Source: Terana coerulea (lineage: Eukaryota > Basidiomycota > Agaricomycetes > Polyporales > Phanerochaetaceae). From it: a stretch of DNA of 64,000 nucleotides. Shown here in pieces: positions 1 through 11,001 of the stretch. The notes below the pieces were generated by a model, which worked only from the letters and a program-made list of their open reading frames with translations, was not told where the DNA came from and made no database searches. Position 1 is the stretch's first letter. Each line of letters starts with the position of its first letter. Position numbers and translations under genes: made by a program. Location of the stretch: the NCBI GenBank assembly GCA_024811115.1, contig JAKOGH010000711.1, positions 62,001-126,000 on the forward strand. Reading direction: 5' to 3'.

Positions 1-680
1 ATTACTGGGCTGCTCAGTCGGGATGAGGCAGTGGCGGCACTTGCACTGGAGCGGCTGGCCTTCCACTTTCGGAATGTCGGATCAAAATGACTTCCCGACG
101 CGTGACAGCCGCTTAAACGCCAATTTCCCCGCCTCTCCCCGGATCTCCCGGATCTCCCAAATCTCCGGGAGATTCACCATTTCAGATACGTTCTCGCAAC
201 TTTGCCGCAAGGAACTGAACAATAACGAAGGAGCCACGTGTGGGCCACGCGAAATGCCACGTTGTTTGCCAGATCTTGCAAAGATCGCGGGGGCCCTAAT
301 CAACTATCGTACGGTAAGACCCTCAACCTAAAGGTATCGGGAATAACGGAATGTTGCCCGTCTCGCCAAAGGTAACTTCGACCATGCTACGCGCCACGAA
401 GTTGGTCAGGGTCGATGTGAAGGTTTTGTGGCGCTGGTTTGGCTGTGCAGCCAGTGTTATGGCCTTGTGACAGATGGGACTGACGTAAGGTTCATGACTG
501 AGTAACGCTGCGTCGTACGCGGCGATGCAGCATTGCAGTTAGAAGTACCTCATTCCTTAGGGAATAAGTATCACCTTAGGTGTTCTACGATCTTTCACCC
601 ACCCATATACGACGCCAACGTGCTATCCCACACGCGGACATGTGCGCCCAAAATCTTCCATAAGAATATCTCATTCGTGC
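1..680. other. no gene recognised (left edge)
   Basis: I see no recognisable protein in this stretch. It holds the 3' flank of the minus-strand hydrolase that ends at 681 and a patch of short repeated ggatctcc-like words near 140-170. Small reading frames exist on both strands, but none has a family motif or a convincing intron structure. Confidence 0.5.
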
Positions 681-2053
681 CTAGCCCTTGCGATTGATAT
701 TGAGAAGCCGCACGTACGTCTCTACCTCGTTCCTCCACCCCTTGCCGTCCATGCATTTTCGTGCAGCGCAGCAGAAATGACAAGCAGCCGCGCTCCACCA
801 GCCTCTGGAGCTGACTGACGCCCCTGTGACTCGGAAGCCGCTTTGAATATCGCCAGTCCCTGTTCATTTGGCACAATCTCGTCCTTCTTGCTCAGGATGA
901 CGAGCATCGATTGGGAGAGCCGCTTCAGCAAAGACGTGTCCTCGGTCTGCGCCCGCTGCATCGCACCCACAGCATCCCATCTGTCGAATGCGAAACCACC
1001 GAGGTAATGATATGGGAGCCAGCGCTGCGGGTACAGCGCTTTCACCATGGCTGGGATCGAGGCAAACGGATTCTCCAGAACCAGCCCTTTGACATTGGCG
1101 TACTGATCTCTGTCTTCTAGATGAGCTGCAAGACACGTCGCAGCCGCGCCGCCTAAAGAGTGGCCGTATATGACGATTGTCGAGGAGGGAAACGCTCACA
1201 AGCGTAGTCCAGCGCGTGCTGGTAATCTGAGATTATTCCTTGCTCCGTCGGCCGTCGAGGAGTTGACTTCCAAAAGGATCGAGGAGCAAAGGCTAGGATG
1301 GCGGTGTGGCTGAGCGCGTCCGATGATGTAGCACTACCTGGCAACCGGATCCCCAGCAAAAATCTCTCAAAGACGGGGATTCTGCCGAGGGGTGTCCCGG
1401 CATTTCCTGAGGTTCAATTAATGTCAAAAAGGTAGTATGGATGCGGCTATCGTACCTTGCAGATAAAGCAGAATCGTTTGGGGTTCCTTCTGCATAAGCA
1501 CCGGATCCGAGCGGCGAGTGATAATCCCATACAGCTTCGCGCCCCTTGAGCTCGTGATCTCAACTTCCTCGCAAGAAATACCCATGGGTATGCGCATGTC
1601 TTTTAGTTTCTCGTCGCGAGCCCCTAGAGGCACATACCCTGATGAAGGCTGAGTTATGCTACAGTTTAAACGCTTTATTCAGAGAACGTACCTACCCATG
1701 TAAATAATCTTCCTTTGGAAGAGAACCATCATGACGCACTAAGAGTTATATTATAGACCAGAGTCTATCGCCAAAAATTAGGAGCTCACCTTATAGGTCC
1801 AGAGTACAGCGGGTAAGCCGATGAATACCCCCAACGCCAACCAACCTGAAGGCGCCTCAGAGGAGGGCGAGAAAGCTAGAGCTGCGTAGAGAAACGAGAA
1901 CCGAACATGTTTCAAATCATCACATAGACGAAGTAGCCTTCTATCGCCCTCAGGAGGAGCTGGTTGGGAAGGCGTAAATTTGTTTGGGCTGGATTGCAGA
2001 CAAGCTGGACGTAGGCGACTCGATTGCGAGGTCCGCAAGTCTCTAACGTTCAC
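681..2053 (-). CDS. BEM46-like membrane alpha/beta hydrolase (ABHD13 type), two apparent frame breaks
   Basis: Serine hydrolase of the alpha/beta fold, BEM46/ABHD13 group, probably membrane-anchored. Exons read on the minus strand are about 2053-1790, 1738-1696, 1638-1456 and 1406 downward. The first exon ends in a hydrophobic segment (GWLALGVFIGLPAVLWTYK), followed by FQRKIIYMGYVPLGAR, a conserved lead-in of this family. The oxyanion motif NAGTPLGR spans an intron. The catalytic residues are visible: Ser in GHSLGG, Asp in SKKDEIVP and His in LHENAW. Two one-base deletions relative to the expected frame occur. One is just before the nucleophile strand (about 1183-1190) and one is after the catalytic His (about 725-735). 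With both allowed for, the protein ends in a normal tail (VETYVRLLNINRKG) at a stop at 681. I infer either consensus errors or recent loss. The family call is firm; the substrate is unknown. Confidence 0.75.
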
Positions 2054-2491
2054 AGAACTGAGTCGATTCTTCCGGCAATGCGAGTAGTTAGAATTTTGGT
2101 TGCACTCGCCGAGGCGAGGGGGAAGCCTCTGAACAAGTGTTAGTCGTAGTAACCGCGTGCAAACTCAAATCGGACCACTTACTAGTAGTGTTATTTTGAA
2201 TATTCGTGTAGACTTGATTATGAACATGAGGTCCTATAAAATGATCTGTTAGATACACGCTTTTTCGTGACAATCTGCTGTATTTACTATATATCATCCG
2301 TGCAAGGTGGTGGCTTGCATTCAACCAAAGTCTGCAGCCGGAGTCAAGCGACCCGTACAAACGCTCGATGACGTAAGCTACCGCCACAAAGCTCACATTT
2401 CGCCACAACATGTTCACAGCATCGAGTCAGGTGCATAAATTATTGAATAATGATAATGCCACATGTACTGAGCCTGAACATAACATACGGC

Positions 2492-5400
2492 TTACCAGCC
2501 TTCCTGACTGTCCGACACAATTTCTTCGCTAGCATCACCGACTTCGCTGTCTGTCTGGCTACCCACACAATCCAAGTACGGTATCACCAGTCCTGGCCTC
2601 ACGCCCGACGCAAGGCCATCTTGGAACTGAACAACCAGCTCCCTAGTTCGCTCCAGATCGAGGTCGAGGTCGAGACTGACTTGGCTCTCCGAAAACGACG
2701 GCTCCTGAGCAAGCGGTTGGGTGCCCACCGGTTTGGCGGCCAGCGTGGGTGACTTGGACCTCTTGCGGGGCGGGACAGGGAGCTTCGGCGGCGCCGTTCC
2801 AGCTTCTCTAACGCGGCTTTCTGAAGTTTCTCTGGATGGGTGATGCTCAGCGCCCTGGTGATGTTCGCCCGTATAATGCTCACGCTCGGCTGTCCTCTTG
2901 ACTGGTTTATTCGCATCGAAAGGCTCGGCGTATCCATACGAACCGATACACTCTGTGAAACTACTTGAGTGTCTGTTCTTTTGAGCACTTGCAACTCTCT
3001 TGACTCTTCGTCTGCTTCGTCTTGAGGCACACATGACTTCTCGCGCACATCTTCCGTGGAAAGCAAACTTGCGCCGTCCAGCATCTTTCGCTTGCGCTTG
3101 GCAGCAGGCTCATTGATCGACAAATCTTGGGTAGCGCCTGGTGAGACCTTGATTCGTTTTCTCATGCTTCGCAGATCGAGACACCGGATGCTGCCTTGGG
3201 AAGATGTTTCTGCTTGCTGTTGAGGTTTGTCCTGGCCCGAACGGTATCGCTTCCGAGTGCTCGGAGCGGGCGAATGTAATTGGAAGGGGGAACGAAGTGA
3301 ATGATGCTTCGCCTTCTGCGGTGTCCGAGGGGCAGCATAATTTTCAGTTCCAGGAGTCTCTACTTGTCGCGCCTTCTCTCCGACGAGGGTGGGTGGCGGT
3401 GTTTCTGGTAAGGTTAGAGGGGGTAGAACGAGCGGCATCCCTTTTACAGGAGCGATGGTTGCTCCGTCGGCATTCGTGGCTTCTCGGATAGGCGACCGGA
3501 AAGGAGAAGACGAGGCGGCCGTAGGTTCCAGGGGTTGTGACGATGGGGCGAACAGATAATGCATGGTCCGAGCACGGGCTTCCTCCGCGTCTTCATCTTC
3601 AGTCTCTTCGTCGCTGTCCGGTCGACGTAACGCGGCAGGCTTCCGGACTTCGGTCCGTATTCGCGCCATGGCCCGTTCGGTGTCTGATAGGGACGCCCGG
3701 CCTTGGAATGCATGCTTCGGTTGGGACACGACCGCCACCTTGCTGGCTTGAGCCTCGCTCCATACGTCCCCTTGGGTTTCCGAGGACGCGTCTTCCGGCG
3801 GCCCAGCCCTCAGGATACGCTCAGCTGCGTCCAGCCCTGGTCCATCCAGATGCGTGACGAGCGTCTCCAGCTTGCGCCTCATCTTCCCATTATCTGCCCA
3901 CTGCTCTGCAACCTCGAGCGCTCCGTCACCTTCAAGGTTTGCCAAAGCCACATCGACCCCGTCCTCGAGAGTTAAAGTCGACGGTATCGCCGCCCAATCT
4001 GAACCGAGTTCTGTCCCTGTCGCCTCTCGTACCTCCTCCCGAACGACATCAATATCCGCAGATAGACAGTCGGCAAACATGCTGGGAATAGCTGCCCAAT
4101 CCAGACCGCTCAGCTGAGGGTCCAATGTATTCGGTATCACACGCTTAGGCTTGAACAGCGACACGAATGATCGGAGTTCCGGAAGCGGCGAATGCCTTGA
4201 TAATGCAACGAGCTATGGTCGTATGGTGTCAGTAGGGAGACGAGTGAATCTGAAGTGTACACACCAAGTTATTCACGACTTCTTCCTTTTGAAGTTGATC
4301 CCTGGTTTCTCGCACATACGCGGTCCATGCGACACTGCCCATCGTGACCGGGTTCACATAGACGACATGATTGCCAGCTGGTGTGTGCGAAGCACGTCCC
4401 TCGACTTTGACCTCGCTGCACCGGTCGAAGCGTTCGCATGCGTGGAATCTGGACGCGAATGGATCGTCGGTAATAATGGAGCGTAAAAGTGGCTCCCTGG
4501 TAAGATGTGAATAGACTAAATGCTTGTACCGGTCGAAGTGGATCTACGGAGGCGTAAGGACATTGTATATGCCACATGGGAGCATATATGCGCGCTTACC
4601 TTAGTCTGGAATGTACGCGCGACGGCCTTGTAGATGTCCTCGTAGCCCCACGTCCAGCCATTGATGAAAAATCGGGTTGTTGGGGGTACAACTTCATTAA
4701 TGAGACCAGGCCTGCAGTTGCTTCGTCCTAGCTCTGATAAGTTTTAGTTCGAGGGCCACATGTTGACACTCACCTTCGTAGGTACCGCTATGGTGCTCAG
4801 CAGGCAAGCTGTATCCAGATATATATATTCAAGACTGTTTCCAATGATGTCGGTTCTTCTATGGGGTGATAGGTCCGTGTCGAGCACTGCGATGTATCTT
4901 TCGAGGAATGGATTCTTCTTCAGAGATTGAAGAAACCAGGGCTCCGCGCGGAAGTCCCCGGTATGAAGAACTGTGCCGAGTGGCCCTTCAATTAGGAACC
5001 TGATATTGCAAGCAGTTAGAAAAACACCAGCTTCATTGGCAAACCACATACATGACTGCCCCGGGGCAATGATTGGCGTCAATGAGTGTGACTGTTACAT
5101 AACTGTCGTTATACAATTCACATCGAGTGGGTGTGTTTAAGGGCAGCGGTTTCTGGTAGATGTGTCAGTTAAACGTGAAACGACCCCTGATCAGTGTTGA
5201 GCTACAGCGACGCGCCACATCCGACTTCAAGGAGGTCAATGTTGAGTAGCTTGACTCACAAGCAAATCCCTTGTTCCGTTGTAAAACACCGTTCCATCGT
5301 CAAGCGTTAAGTGGTTGACTTTGAGGTGTCGAAAAGTTCGCACATTCTCAGCTCGGACCTCCACTTCCCTCAAATGTCGCTCTGTGTACACTTCATGTCT

Positions 5401-5601
5401 CAGCAGCATTTCTTTCGCGTCTTGTGAGCAGTATACGGTGTGGGCAAAAGACTTCGCAGATAGCCCTTGGATGTGGTCCGTGTGCGTGTGCGATAGGAAG
5501 TGGAGAAGGGAATGGTCTTGAGACTTGCAGAATCCGAAAATTCGTCGACACGGATGGCGTACGGCCGCACAAAAGAGTTGTAGGGGGGTACCCGGAGGCA
5601 T
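2492..5601 (-). CDS. Artemis/SNM1-family DNA-repair metallo-beta-lactamase nuclease
   Basis: Nuclear DNA-repair nuclease of the beta-CASP metallo-beta-lactamase family (Artemis/SNM1/PSO2), with a DRMBL domain and a long disordered tail. The metal motif HTHTDHIQGL is near the N terminus. DANHCPGAVM and VLHTGDFRAEPWFL are SNM1-family hallmarks, followed by LEYIYLDTACLLS. The DRMBL part is seen at 4500-4170, with VVYVNPVTMGSVAW and LSRHSPLPELRSF. About 500 acidic and basic low-complexity residues follow, and I see no further domain in them. The N terminus reads MPPGTP, then YNSFVRPYAIRVDEFSDS in another frame, then returns. This suggests one extra C in the run at 5583-5588 and a compensating shift near 5510-5550. 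A third shift near 2785-2795 moves the C terminus to a frame ending at 2492; without it the protein stops at 2599. Artemis versus SNM1A/PSO2 cannot be settled here. Confidence 0.8.
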
Positions 5602-5828
5602 GTTCGCGTTCCAAATAATATATATACCACAATGCTATCGCGGATGGCCGAAATTCTGCGTAGAGGAAACATGCGCAGGTTGTGAGAGGAGAAAGACCTG
5701 GGCAAGTCACACAACGCGTCCTAGACCGTTTAGTCACAGCGGTGTCACATAATCCATGAATGGTAAGTAACGTCACGATAGCCGTCACTCTCTGAATGTG
5801 ACTGGTGTGTTTGAGAGCGACCACGACG
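5602..5828. promoter_or_regulatory. short divergent intergenic promoter region
   Basis: The roughly 227 bp between the minus-strand repair nuclease and the plus-strand bL33m gene must hold both start regions. It contains an AT-rich tatatatacc stretch near 5619-5628. No specific factor site is claimed. Confidence 0.35.
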
Positions 5829-6136
5829 ATGGCTGCGAAGACCAAGGGCCGGTACGCCTGCCTGTCCCTCATATCCTTGTCTTGCGTCTAACAAACAAGC
5901 TTATTTGTAGGACTCTCATTGTCCGTTTAATTTCCACCGCACAGACTGGATTCTTTTACACTACTCAGAGGCTGCGTAATGGACCGAGTCTTGCCGCTGT
6001 GAAGTATGACCCGAAGGGTAAGTCTCTGCCTTCACTTCGAGTTGATCTTATTGAGAGCATTTCCCTAGTCAAGCAACGAGTGCTTTTTGTGGAAAGTAGT
6101 AAGACATCAAGAAAGTCAGCGGCAGGTTTGAAGTAA
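5829..6136 (+). CDS. mitochondrial large-subunit ribosomal protein bL33m
   Basis: Small protein of the mitochondrial large ribosomal subunit (bacterial L33 family; yeast Mrpl39). Three exons, 5829-5851, 5911-6017 and 6069-6136, join in phase to 198 nt, giving 65 residues, a normal length for the family. The start MAAKTKGRTLIVRL, the core TGFFYTTQRLR and the late KYDP...VLFVES are the L33 pattern. Lysine-rich ends fit rRNA binding. Donors gtacgc and gtaagt and acceptors ttgtag and ccctag are canonical. It was easy to miss because the first exon is only 23 nt. It is transcribed divergently from the repair nuclease. Confidence is high because phase, length and motif all agree. Confidence 0.88.
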
Positions 6137-7071
6137 ATGAAGCAGTCCCAACTGGACAACTCGATCATCGACCGTCGGTATCCTACGTGCCGTCCTTCAA
6201 GCAGATACCTTGGCGACTCTTCAGTCTACTAGCATACTCGCTGTACGCATGCTTGTGCGCCTTTGTCAGGCCGTTCAAAGTCTAGACTTGTCCGGTTTCC
6301 GGAGACCCGACAATAGATGCCGTTTCCCGCGCTGAGACCCGTCAGTTGATGAGAGTTTAGTTGGGCTTGGTAGTCATTGGACGTTTGATCTTGTTAATGG
6401 TACGCGGGATGCCTTTACGGAGGCTTGGAGTAACAGGTGAGTATCGAGACCTGGCCGCGTGCCTTCATATGCTGATTTATTTGAACCCCGAAGTTCTAGC
6501 TGCTTCCACTTTGCTTCGGTCGTAAGCCCGTCCGTCCCCATTGTATAATGCCCCACACTACACTCCGGATTCCTATACCGAAGCAGAAAATCTTACATCA
6601 CCCGGGCACACTTCTGCCAGGTGGAGCACGGCGAGTTTCTACTTGAGCTTGAACTCTGTTCGAGCCTACCCGCCTCGCAAACTTCTATGTATTACAATCC
6701 AGCAGACTGACGGGCAACGAAAGCGCCTTGCGTTTCCGACTTGTACCCGTAGGACCCGGAAAATCGGACACATCTGGCTGAGCAATTTCACCATCATTGT
6801 GGCGACAAGGTGGGTTCTTCTCCGTGGCGGCAGGAAAGTTCTATGTTCCTAATAGACGGTACAGGTGATTGGGTTGGTCATCTCCACCGCAATCGTGAAG
6901 TGGGTTTTGCACGCAGCTCCCACGATAGCACCAGCAAATCCGGTACCCAGGGTGCAGCCTCTCGCCCGACCCGGTGGTTTCGCTTTGGATACTGAGCCTC
7001 CCCGTCAATTCACTCATAAAGCCGGTGCGAAGAGCGGGTAAGTCAATCTGTACTCCTCTCCCATTCACGCC
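6137..7071. other. intergenic, nothing recognised
   Basis: About 935 bp between bL33m and the flavin monooxygenase. Several short open frames occur on both strands, but they lack motifs and do not extend across plausible introns. The last few hundred bases are presumably the monooxygenase promoter. Confidence 0.45.
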
Positions 7072-9215
7072 ATGGCTCAGCACGACCGCCCCACAGAGAT
7101 ATCCTTGGCGTGGCTAGGTACATTCAGAAACGCTCTTTACGCCTCCGACGCCCGAGCCGTCGCTCAGGCATTCAGGCCCGAAGGCTGGCTCCGCGACTCG
7201 TTGACCTTCACATGGGATCATCGCACACTACATGGCAGGGATAAAATCGAAGCGTACCTCAACAGCCACCTTCCCTTCACAAAAATCGTCGATGTCCAAC
7301 TCGATGAAGACCCATACCTTACTCCACGCTACGTCAACAACCCATCCGCTTTGAATTCTACTGTCGAAGTCTGCTTCAAATACGAGACAGCTTTGGCTTG
7401 GGGGAAAGGGCTGGCGAGGTTGGTGTCCTCGGACGACGGATGGAAGGCACTCACGGGGTGTATGATCGTTGTCGACCTTAAAGGGTCCGAGGAGCCACTT
7501 TGTAGCCCGGACTCAGAAGCGCAGACTCACGGTCGGACCTGGAGCGATCTTCAAGCAGAACTCAAGGCTCAGACGGAGGCTAATCCAACTGTTTTGATTG
7601 GTCAGTACCATGCCACGCACTGATAAAAGTGTGTTTGAGCTCAATTGTAATTTCGTTCTGATGCACTTTTATAGTGGGAGGCGGTCAGAACGGCCTGCAA
7701 GTAGCCGCCCGGTTCAAGCGGATGGGCATACGCGCTCTGTTGATTGAACGCAACGCGCGAATCGGGGACAACTGGAGGAAGCGGTACGCCAGTCTGGTTT
7801 TGCATACCATCAAAGAGCAACACCAACGTGAGTCTCAATACATCTTCGCGAGCTTTACTCACCGTTGTTACCATCCAGTGCTGTATCAACCATTCCCTTC
7901 AGACTGGCCGGTTTACACCGCACGTGATGAGCTCGCGGACTGGCTGGAAGCTTATGCCGTTGACCAACATCTCGTCTATTGGACGAGATCAAGCATCGCT
8001 GGCCGTCCTGTCTACGATCCTGCAGCCAAGGTTTGGGATGTCACCATTGAGCGGGACGGTCGTTCTGTAACATTGCGTCCAGAGCATATCGTCATGGCCA
8101 CGGGTGTCCTCGGTGAGCCGTACAAGCCTGTCTTCAAATCCCAGGACCAGTTCGCAGGGACCATCCTACACTCGACTGAGTACATGGACGCCAAACCATT
8201 CTCTGGGAAACATGTGGTGGTGATTGGCGCTGGGAATAGCTCAATTGACATCTGCCAGGACCTCGTCCAAGCGAGAGCGGAGTCCGTAACTATGGTCCAG
8301 CGCTCGTCGACATGCGTGGTGTCCAAGTCCAACGTCGGTCGCCGGTTGGCCGAAGTATGGCGTCCTGGCGTTCCTGTCGAGGCTAGTGATTTGAGGTTTG
8401 CTTCCACACCGTTGGGCTTTCTCAAGCAACAGTACGTAACGCACCAGGCTGAGCAGTGGGCGGAGGAGAAGGAACTTCATGATAAGTTACGAAAGGGAGG
8501 CCTGCAGTTGACGCTAGGCCCCGAGGGTGAAGGTCAGCTCCTTCTGGTATACGAACGGCTTGGAGGTCCGTAGCCCTTTACCCTATACTTGATGTCGTTC
8601 TTACTCGTCGTACCTTAGGTTTCTGTAAGCCTCTGATTTTTCGGTCCTGACGTAAACCTAAAGAGTGTGAAGGGCAGGACAAGGGTGGCGCCGACATGAT
8701 TGAGGCCGGTCAAATACAGATCAAACATGGTTTCCAGCCAGTGGGCTTTTCGCCGACAACACTCATATTCGAGGACGGGTCCGAGCTACGCGCAGACGTT
8801 GTGATTTTAGCGTGAGTCCAGGATATTCAACGCAGGCACATCGTGCTGACAGGCCGCTTTGCAGCACGGGTTATCATAACATGCGCGAATCACTGAAAAG
8901 CATATTCGGCGCGGATCTCATACAAGCCGCTAGCGAAATACATGGGCTTGATGACGAAGGGGAGTTAAGGGGTAGCTACCGCCCCACCGGACACCCGGCG
9001 GTAAGCGTGTATTCCTTCGTACCTGACCGAGGTCGCTTATTGTACACCAGCTGTGGTTCGCCGGCGGCGACTTTTTCCATTCAAGATTTGTGTCGAAGCA
9101 GCTGGTACGTTATTCATTGTTAAAGGAGGATATTGACTGAGCTATGATGCAGGGCATCCTCATAAGAGCGTCCGAGCGTGGCATGCTTAGACAACGTAGT
9201 CGTTCCAACTTGTAA
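7072..9215 (+). CDS. class B flavin monooxygenase with N-terminal NTF2/SnoaL-like domain
   Basis: FAD- and NADPH-dependent monooxygenase of the FMO/Baeyer-Villiger class. Seven exons (7072-7600, 7675-7827, 7879-8565, 8664-8811, 8865-9000, 9051-9104, 9153-9215) sum to 1770 nt, in phase, for 589 residues. Residues about 1-170 look like an NTF2/SnoaL-type fold (LGTFRNALYASDARAVAQAF, LHGRDKIEAYLNSHL). VGGGQNGLQVAARF is the FAD Rossmann motif. FAGTILHSTEY fits the FxGxxxHxxxY/W fingerprint of class B enzymes. VVIGAGNSSIDICQD is the NADPH motif, followed by ATGYHN. The acceptor of exon 4 is the least certain edge. The exons are unbroken, unlike many neighbours. The substrate cannot be read from sequence. 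Genes of this shape are common in Agaricomycetes. The hydrolase 445 bp downstream could act in the same route, which is inference only. Confidence 0.85.
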
Positions 9216-9659
9216 CAAAACTACTGTGTCCTACACATACTTTGCATTTCCGCATCCGAGGAAGAGTCAGACGAAAGAACAGAGGATGCTGCGCTGTAAT
9301 TCACCGATGCTCCTAGCTCCGGCCATGTTCTCTTTGCTTTAGTGAGTTTCTGTGCACCTGTGCTTTCGGGAGTGCTGACCACGTCTCTCGGACTAGTTGT
9401 GATCACCGAATCGGCGAAGGACTGCTTACATGGCAACGCGGGTGCGAGGGTCTCCGGGCATAAGCGTACACATCCGGTCACGTTTCAGCGCCCGTAAAGC
9501 ACATTAGCGAGGTTGGAAATTCCAATATGCCACGCGTAACAATTACGAGACGAGCGGTTTTGGTTTGTCAAGCGCATGTTATTAACGGTGTATTTCAAGG
9601 GGCATCCGCGGTCACCCTCTCCTCCCGTCCATTCACCACCTCACAAAAAACCTACTATA
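9216..9659. other. intergenic, presumed promoter of the downstream hydrolase
   Basis: About 440 bp. One minus-strand frame (9221-9481) is open but serine-rich and without a domain, so I do not call it. The plus-strand hydrolase starts at 9660 directly after an A-rich leader (tcacaaaaaacctactataa). Confidence 0.4.
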
Positions 9660-10623
9660 ATGCAGACTCAATCCCAGCTCGTCGTCTCTGCCGACGGTAC
9701 CAAGATATGGGCCCAGTCCGCAGGTGACCGCTCCAAGCCAGCCTTAATATGCGTACACGGATTCGGTGCCACGGCGTCATGCTTCCAGAAGCAGTTCGAA
9801 GACAACACGCTCCTGAAGAATCTGCACCTCATCCGTTACGACTGGCGGGGTGTCGGAAGGAGCGACAAGCCGGAGGCGGAGGAGGCATACGAGTCTATTC
9901 GTTTTGCAGAAGACTTCCGCGCCGTCTGCGAGGCTTTGGGCGCGAAGAAGCCTTTCGTCATGGGATGGTGTGTGTGGCTATTCGCAATTATTGATATGTC
10001 GCTCATGTGCTTCTCCATATCGTGTAGGAGCCTCGGTAGTAAGTCCGCAGTGAAGAAAAGGGTTCTCGAGCCGCGCTAACTGAACATGTCTAGGCGTCAT
10101 CCTCATTGATATCTTCAACGCCTATGGGGCGGACTTCATCGCTGGCGCCATCTTCACCGGCGCCCCGGTCACGACTCGCGAAATTCATTGGGAGCACGCC
10201 ACAGACTGGACGAAGACCATCACGCCACAGGTCCTCTCGACCGAAGCCGAAGTCCTGCTGAAGGCCGCGCTCGAGCTCATCTGCGGATGCGTCTACAACG
10301 GCGAGACGACCCTCTCGTACGAGGAGAAGACAAAGCGGTTTGGCGAGCTGCTGATGTCCCCGCCGATCGTCCGTACCCGATTGCTCACTCGGAAGCAGGA
10401 CGATGCGAAGTGGAAGAAGGAAATCAGACAGCTGCCCGTGCTCTTCATTGTGGGCAAGCAGGATAAGTTTGTGCACGTCGATCAGATGAAACAGGCCGCG
10501 GATGGTCTAATGGAGAACCATGAGTACGTATGGATAGATGGTGTGGGGCATTCGCCGTTTTGGGAGAAGGCTGAGGAGCATAACGCTCATTTGTTGAAGT
10601 TCGTGAAGAGGCTGTCGGCTTAG
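9660..10623 (+). CDS. alpha/beta hydrolase
   Basis: Soluble alpha/beta-fold hydrolase of 282 residues. Three exons, 9660-9967, 10028-10038 and 10094-10623, total 849 nt in phase. The oxyanion motif CVHGFGA, RYDWRGVGRSDKP, the nucleophile elbow GWSLGS, the acid in VGKQDKFVHVD and the histidine in VGHSPFWEK are in the expected order and spacing. No signal peptide is seen. The middle exon is only 11 nt and encodes the nucleophile serine; skipping it would remove activity. The start is the ATG at 9660, since the upstream in-frame ATG at 9576 adds a tail with no homologous look. It lies just downstream of the flavin monooxygenase on the same strand. No frame break is seen. The substrate is unknown. 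Confidence 0.85.
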
Positions 10624-11001
10624 AGTGGGTACAATGTAGGCTGTGCGTGTCGAAAAATGTAAGATCTGAAAGTTGACTGTCTACTGTCTGAAAGAGCGTG
10701 TATATTTGCGAGGTCCTCGTTTCACAGCTATACTTCAGTTGATTTGGCATACGCGGGGCCGAGCACATTTGGGTGCTTTACAAGCTCGGACAGACGAGTA
10801 TCACAGAGAAGGGCTGGTATTCCAGCATCCGAGATTGGGAAGCAAAACACAAAGGATCCGGTACAAATGCTATGACTGTAGCTGTGAGAGAGCACTCCTA
10901 CTGTAACACGATGATACGATACTGCGATGCGATACTAAGAAACAGTGTGCCGAATGGGAAAACTCGCCATTCAGATCTTCTAAGCTAAGCCGTTCAACCG
11001 C
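10624..11001. other. convergent 3' intergenic region
   Basis: About 380 bp between two converging genes, the hydrolase (+) and the karyopherin (-). I see no gene here. It presumably holds both polyadenylation regions. Confidence 0.45.

Noticed and set aside
681..2053. Calling the BEM46-like gene a pseudogene
   Set aside because: The two breaks are single bases with full family sequence on both sides, the same pattern as in genes expected to be conserved in this window, so sequence error is the simpler reading.
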